Below, one piece after another: positions 60,911 to 64,000 of a stretch of 64,000 nt of DNA. The notes under the pieces were generated by a model. The model made no database searches. It saw only the letters and a program-made list of their open reading frames with translations, and had not been told where the DNA came from. The translations under genes were made by a program, and so were the position numbers. Position 1 is the stretch's first letter. Every line of letters starts with the position of its first letter. Source of the DNA: Synechococcus sp. KORDI-100 (GTDB lineage: Bacteria > Cyanobacteriota > Cyanobacteriia > PCC-6307 > Cyanobiaceae); assembly GCF_000737535.1 (NCBI RefSeq), contig NZ_CP006269.1, positions 1,612,001 through 1,676,000 of the forward strand, given 5' to 3'.

Positions 60911-62836
60911 TCAGACCAAACCGACCTGTTTCTGACCGAGCTCCAGAGGCGAACGCAGATCAAAGTGCTCCAGGATGCGATCCGCCATCTGAGGTGGAGT
61001 CAGTCCAAGGTCGTCCTTGCTCTGCTGAGGTGTGGCATGGTCGACCAGCTGATCTGGGATTCCGATCCGCTGCATCTGCACAGGGATCGCCTCGTCCGAA
61101 AGAGATTCAAGAACAGCAGAACCAAATCCGCCTGGCAGAGCACCCTCCTCCATGGTCACGACCCTGCCGATGCGTCGGGCCAGAGGATGAATCAGAGCCT
61201 GATCCAGTGGACGCAGGAATCGAGCATTGATGACTGTGGCTGACAGTCCGGCCTCCTCCAGCAGGGTGGCCGTTGCCAGGGCCGGATGAACCATGGCGCC
61301 ATAGGCGATCAGCACCAGGTCATCCCCTTCCCGCAGCAACTCACCGCGTCCAATCGGCAGCGATTCCCAGCCCTCTTCCATCAACGGCGCACCGATTCCG
61401 GATCCACGTGGGATCCGAAGGGCAGCCGGGCCGTCATGGTTCAGACAGGTCACCAACATGCGCTGCAGTTCTGCCTCGTCCTTGGGAGCCATCACGGTGA
61501 AGTTGGGAATGGCACGCATGTAGCTGATGTCGTACTGACCTTGATGGGTTGGACCATCAGCCCCGACGATTCCTGCCCGGTCCAGAACGAAGGTCACCGG
61601 CAGCTTTTGAATTCCCACATCGTGAATCAGCTGGTCGTAGGCCCGCTGCAGGAACGTGCTGTAAATCGCCACAACGGGACGCAGTCCCTCACAGGCCATG
61701 CCAGCCGCCAGCGTCACCGCATGCTGCTCGGCGATCCCCACATCTACATATTGATCAGGGATGGCTTTCTGCAGCAGATCCAAACCGGTCCCGGTGGCCA
61801 TCGCCGCTGTGATCCCAACAACACGGTTGTCCTGCTCGCAGAGCTTCACCAGGGTCTGGCCGAAGACTTTGCTGTAACTGGGTGGTTTGGGGGTTTTGGA
61901 GGGAATCGCCTTACCCGTGTTCAGGTCGAAGGCCGACTGGGCGTGGTATCCAACCTGATCAGCCTCGGCGTAGGGATACCCCTTTCCCTTGGTCGTGACC
62001 ACGTGCACCAGCACCGGGCCACCATCGCGATGGGCCGCTTCAAACGTGCGCTTCATCTCGGCGATGTCGTGACCATCGATCGGCCCCATGTAGGTGAAGC
62101 CGAGCTCTTCAAACACCGCACCGACTTTGGGAACAGCCAGACGACGCATGCTGTCTTTGAGGCGGTTCAGCTCAGCCGGCAACTCTCCGCCCATGAAGGG
62201 CAGATGACGCACACTCTCCTCAACGCTGCCGGACAGAAACTGCATCGGGGGGCTGAGCCGCATCCGATTGAGATGGTTCGACAAGGCGCCGACAGGGGGG
62301 GAGATCGACATGTCGTTGTCGTTCAACACCACCACCAGCGGTGTCTGCGGCAGATGTCCGGCGTGATTGATCGCTTCAAGCGCCATGCCGCCGGTGAGAG
62401 CGCCGTCGCCGATCACCGCAACGCAGCGGAAATCCTCTCCACGCTGGTCCCTGGCCATTGCCATCCCAAGAGCCGCCGAGATCGAGGTGCTGGCATGGCC
62501 GGCACCGAAATGATCAAAAGGGCTTTCGCTGCGCTTGAGGTAGCCCGCCACGCCGTTTTGTTGCCGGAGGGTGTTGAACCTGCCGAAACGACCGGTGATC
62601 AATTTGTGCGGGTAGGCCTGGTGACCCACGTCCCAAACCACACGATCCTTGTCCAGGTCAAGGGTTTGATACAGCGCCAGGGTGAGTTCCACCACACCGA
62701 GACCAGGCCCGAGATGGCCGCCGCTGGTGGAGACAACCTCTAGGTGACGCTCCCTGATCTGACGTGCAATGTCCTCCAGTTCCGCGGTGCTGAGACCATG
62801 CAATTGATTCGGATGGGTCAGATCTCCGAGATGCAT
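60911..62836 (-). CDS. dxs: 1-deoxy-D-xylulose-5-phosphate synthase
   Basis: First and rate-setting step of the MEP isoprenoid route, needed for carotenoids, phytol and quinones: condenses pyruvate with glyceraldehyde-3-phosphate using thiamine diphosphate. Motifs: [20 protein letters not shown], the ThDP-binding [20 protein letters not shown]-like stretch here reading [20 protein letters not shown] followed by [32 protein letters not shown], and transketolase segment [23 protein letters not shown] at 62836 ([20 protein letters not shown]) gives the usual 641 residues; the frame is open to 62980. Confidence 0.97.
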   Translation of the reverse strand: MHLGDLTHPNQLHGLSTAELEDIARQIRERHLEVVSTSGGHLGPGLGVVELTLALYQTLDLDKDRVVWDVGHQAYPHKLITGRFGRFNTLRQQNGVAGYLKRSESPFDHFGAGHASTSISAALGMAMARDQRGEDFRCVAVIGDGALTGGMALEAINHAGHLPQTPLVVVLNDNDMSISPPVGALSNHLNRMRLSPPMQFLSGSVEESVRHLPFMGGELPAELNRLKDSMRRLAVPKVGAVFEELGFTYMGPIDGHDIAEMKRTFEAAHRDGGPVLVHVVTTKGKGYPYAEADQVGYHAQSAFDLNTGKAIPSKTPKPPSYSKVFGQTLVKLCEQDNRVVGITAAMATGTGLDLLQKAIPDQYVDVGIAEQHAVTLAAGMACEGLRPVVAIYSTFLQRAYDQLIHDVGIQKLPVTFVLDRAGIVGADGPTHQGQYDISYMRAIPNFTVMAPKDEAELQRMLVTCLNHDGPAALRIPRGSGIGAPLMEEGWESLPIGRGELLREGDDLVLIAYGAMVHPALATATLLEEAGLSATVINARFLRPLDQALIHPLARRIGRVVTMEEGALPGGFGSAVLESLSDEAIPVQMQRIGIPDQLVDHATPQQSKDDLGLTPPQMADRILEHFDLRSPLELGQKQVGLV

Positions 62837-62916
62837 GAACAACCCGCTCCAATCCATGCAATCTACGGGGTCCATCCCTACACCAGATGGCGCATTGCCA
62901 TGAAGAGAATGGAGGG

Positions 62917-64000
62917 ATGACCGATTATCTGCAGAGAGTCCTGCGTGCCCGTGTCTACGACGTGGCCCGGGAGACGCCACTCGACTTCGCCCCCAACTTG
63001 AGTCGGAGGCTGAACAACAGCATCTGGTTGAAGCGAGAGGATCTGCAGCCGGTCTTTTCCTTCAAGCTCCGCGGTGCCTACAACCGCATGAGCAAACTCT
63101 CGGCGGACGAGCTGGCTCGGGGTGTGATCGCCTCAAGCGCAGGTAATCACGCCCAGGGAGTGGCCCTCAGTGCCAAGCGCCTTGGCTGTCGTGCCGTGAT
63201 TGTGATGCCTGCGACAACGCCTGAGGTCAAGGTGAGGGCCGTGCGCGCCCTCGATGGAGACGTCGTCCTGCACGGCGAGACCTATGACGAGTCGTCCGCA
63301 GAAGCGGAGCGGCGCTGCCGCGAGGAAGGACTCACCTACATCCATCCCTTTGATGATCCCGAGGTGATTGCCGGCCAGGGGACCATCGGCCTGGAAATCA
63401 TGCGGCAGTGTGATCAACCACCCCGTGCGATCTACCTGGCGGTGGGGGGCGGAGGCCTGATCAGTGGTGTGGCCTCCTATGTGAAGAGCCTCTGGCCCGA
63501 TGTGGAACTGATCGGCGTGGAACCGGAGGATGCCGCGGCAATGACGCGCTCGTTGGAAGCAGGGGAGCGCATTGAACTCAACAAGGTGGGGTTGTTCGCC
63601 GATGGGGTGGCGGTGCGAAAAGTTGGTGTTGAAACCTTTGCCCTGGCTCAGCGTTACGTCGATCGGATGATCACCGTCGACACCGACGCCATCTGCGCTG
63701 CGATCAAGGACGTGTTTGAAGACACGCGATCCATCCTTGAACCAGCCGGTGCCCTGGCCGTTGCTGGCCTGAAGAGCGATGTGGCGGAACGCAGCCTCCT
63801 TGATCAGCACCTCGTGGCCGTGGCCTGTGGCGCCAACATGAACTTCGACCGTCTGCGGTTCATTTCCGAACGGGCTGAACTCGGCGAGGAACGGGAAGCG
63901 ATGCTCGCGGTTGAGATTCCGGAGCGGCCGGGAAGTCTCAGAGATCTGTGCGAGGAGCTGCGAGAACGCAGCCTCACGGAATTCAGCTACCGGATGACCG
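62917..64000 (+). CDS. ilvA: threonine dehydratase (biosynthetic), 3' end beyond window
   Basis: PLP enzyme that deaminates threonine to 2-oxobutyrate, the committed step to isoleucine. The PLP lysine lies in [20 protein letters not shown], the phosphate loop in [17 protein letters not shown], and the [19 protein letters not shown] segment is typical. The ACT-like regulatory domain begins near [20 protein letters not shown] and is cut by the window edge. ATG at 62917 is preceded directly by GGAGGG. Divergent from dxs with about 80 bases between the starts. Confidence 0.95.
   Translation, partial: MTDYLQRVLRARVYDVARETPLDFAPNLSRRLNNSIWLKREDLQPVFSFKLRGAYNRMSKLSADELARGVIASSAGNHAQGVALSAKRLGCRAVIVMPATTPEVKVRAVRALDGDVVLHGETYDESSAEAERRCREEGLTYIHPFDDPEVIAGQGTIGLEIMRQCDQPPRAIYLAVGGGGLISGVASYVKSLWPDVELIGVEPEDAAAMTRSLEAGERIELNKVGLFADGVAVRKVGVETFALAQRYVDRMITVDTDAICAAIKDVFEDTRSILEPAGALAVAGLKSDVAERSLLDQHLVAVACGANMNFDRLRFISERAELGEEREAMLAVEIPERPGSLRDLCEELRERSLTEFSYRMT

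Noticed and set aside
60788-61243. 151-codon plus-strand frame starting between psaK and dxs
   Set aside because: Most of it is antisense to the dxs 3' end; the first 40 codons alone look weakly signal-like but are not enough to support a gene.
61286-62743. 485-codon plus-strand frame over dxs
   Set aside because: Shadow of dxs; thiamine-diphosphate motifs are on the minus strand and the plus-strand product is His/Gln-rich and pattern-free.

Overview
The window reads as chromosome of a marine picocyanobacterium of the Synechococcus type. The evidence is a photosystem I gene (psaK), a chain of proteins found mainly in cyanobacteria (families DUF4330, DUF1995, DUF1257/Ycf35, DUF3110, DUF2499, DUF3593, and the cyanobacterial form of Hfq), a glucosylglycerol osmolyte cluster, very short intergenic gaps and many gene ends that overlap. 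There are no insertion sequences, CRISPR arrays, rRNA genes or prophage genes. One tRNA gene is present, tRNA-Ser(GGA).

Layout. 1-8.0 kb: uvrC (cut by the window edge) and a flavin reductase face coaD and a DivIVA-like coiled-coil gene; these converge on a minus-strand run dapF - cysteine desulfurase - DUF1995 - DUF4330 - dacB. 8.0-21.5 kb: a visibly AT-rich, gene-poor insert between dapF and hfq. It holds one 3809-codon gene for a giant RTX-type surface or secreted protein (N-terminal C-type lectin-like domain, two PA14-like domains, Calx-beta-like repeats, an EF-hand, C-terminal RTX repeats) and a small gene that looks frameshifted in a run of seven A. 21.5-27.1 kb: hfq, leuS, pgi and an exported lysozyme-fold-like protein. 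27.1-29.6 kb: a second AT-rich patch with an EF-hand-loop protein, four very small helical proteins and a decayed membrane peptide. 29.6-34.2 kb: a minus-strand operon DUF1257 - M61 peptidase - amidase - NCS2 permease. 34.2-43.4 kb: purN, argC, ribBA (with an anomalous start), a cyclophilin, mtnP, then dnaK - dnaJ-like - DUF3110 - murQ. 43.5-46.2 kb: pstC-pstA-pstB for phosphate uptake. 46.3-52.4 kb: tRNA-Ser, a 2Fe-2S ferredoxin, an inositol-phosphatase-like protein, a 930-base gene-free stretch, hisZ, a small Fe-S ferredoxin, htpG and rpmB. 52.4-58.4 kb: a PrxQ-like peroxiredoxin, then ggpS and ggtBCDA in one tightly overlapped unit for making and re-importing compatible solutes. 58.4-64 kb: csaB, DUF2499, DUF3593, psaK, dxs and ilvA (cut by the window edge).

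Most of the window is conserved housekeeping metabolism. The unusual content is in the two AT-rich patches. The giant lectin/RTX protein has the layout of a calcium-dependent, type I-secreted cell-surface or released adhesin. No transporter for it is encoded here. All functional calls come from reading motifs in the translated sequence; no database search was run.
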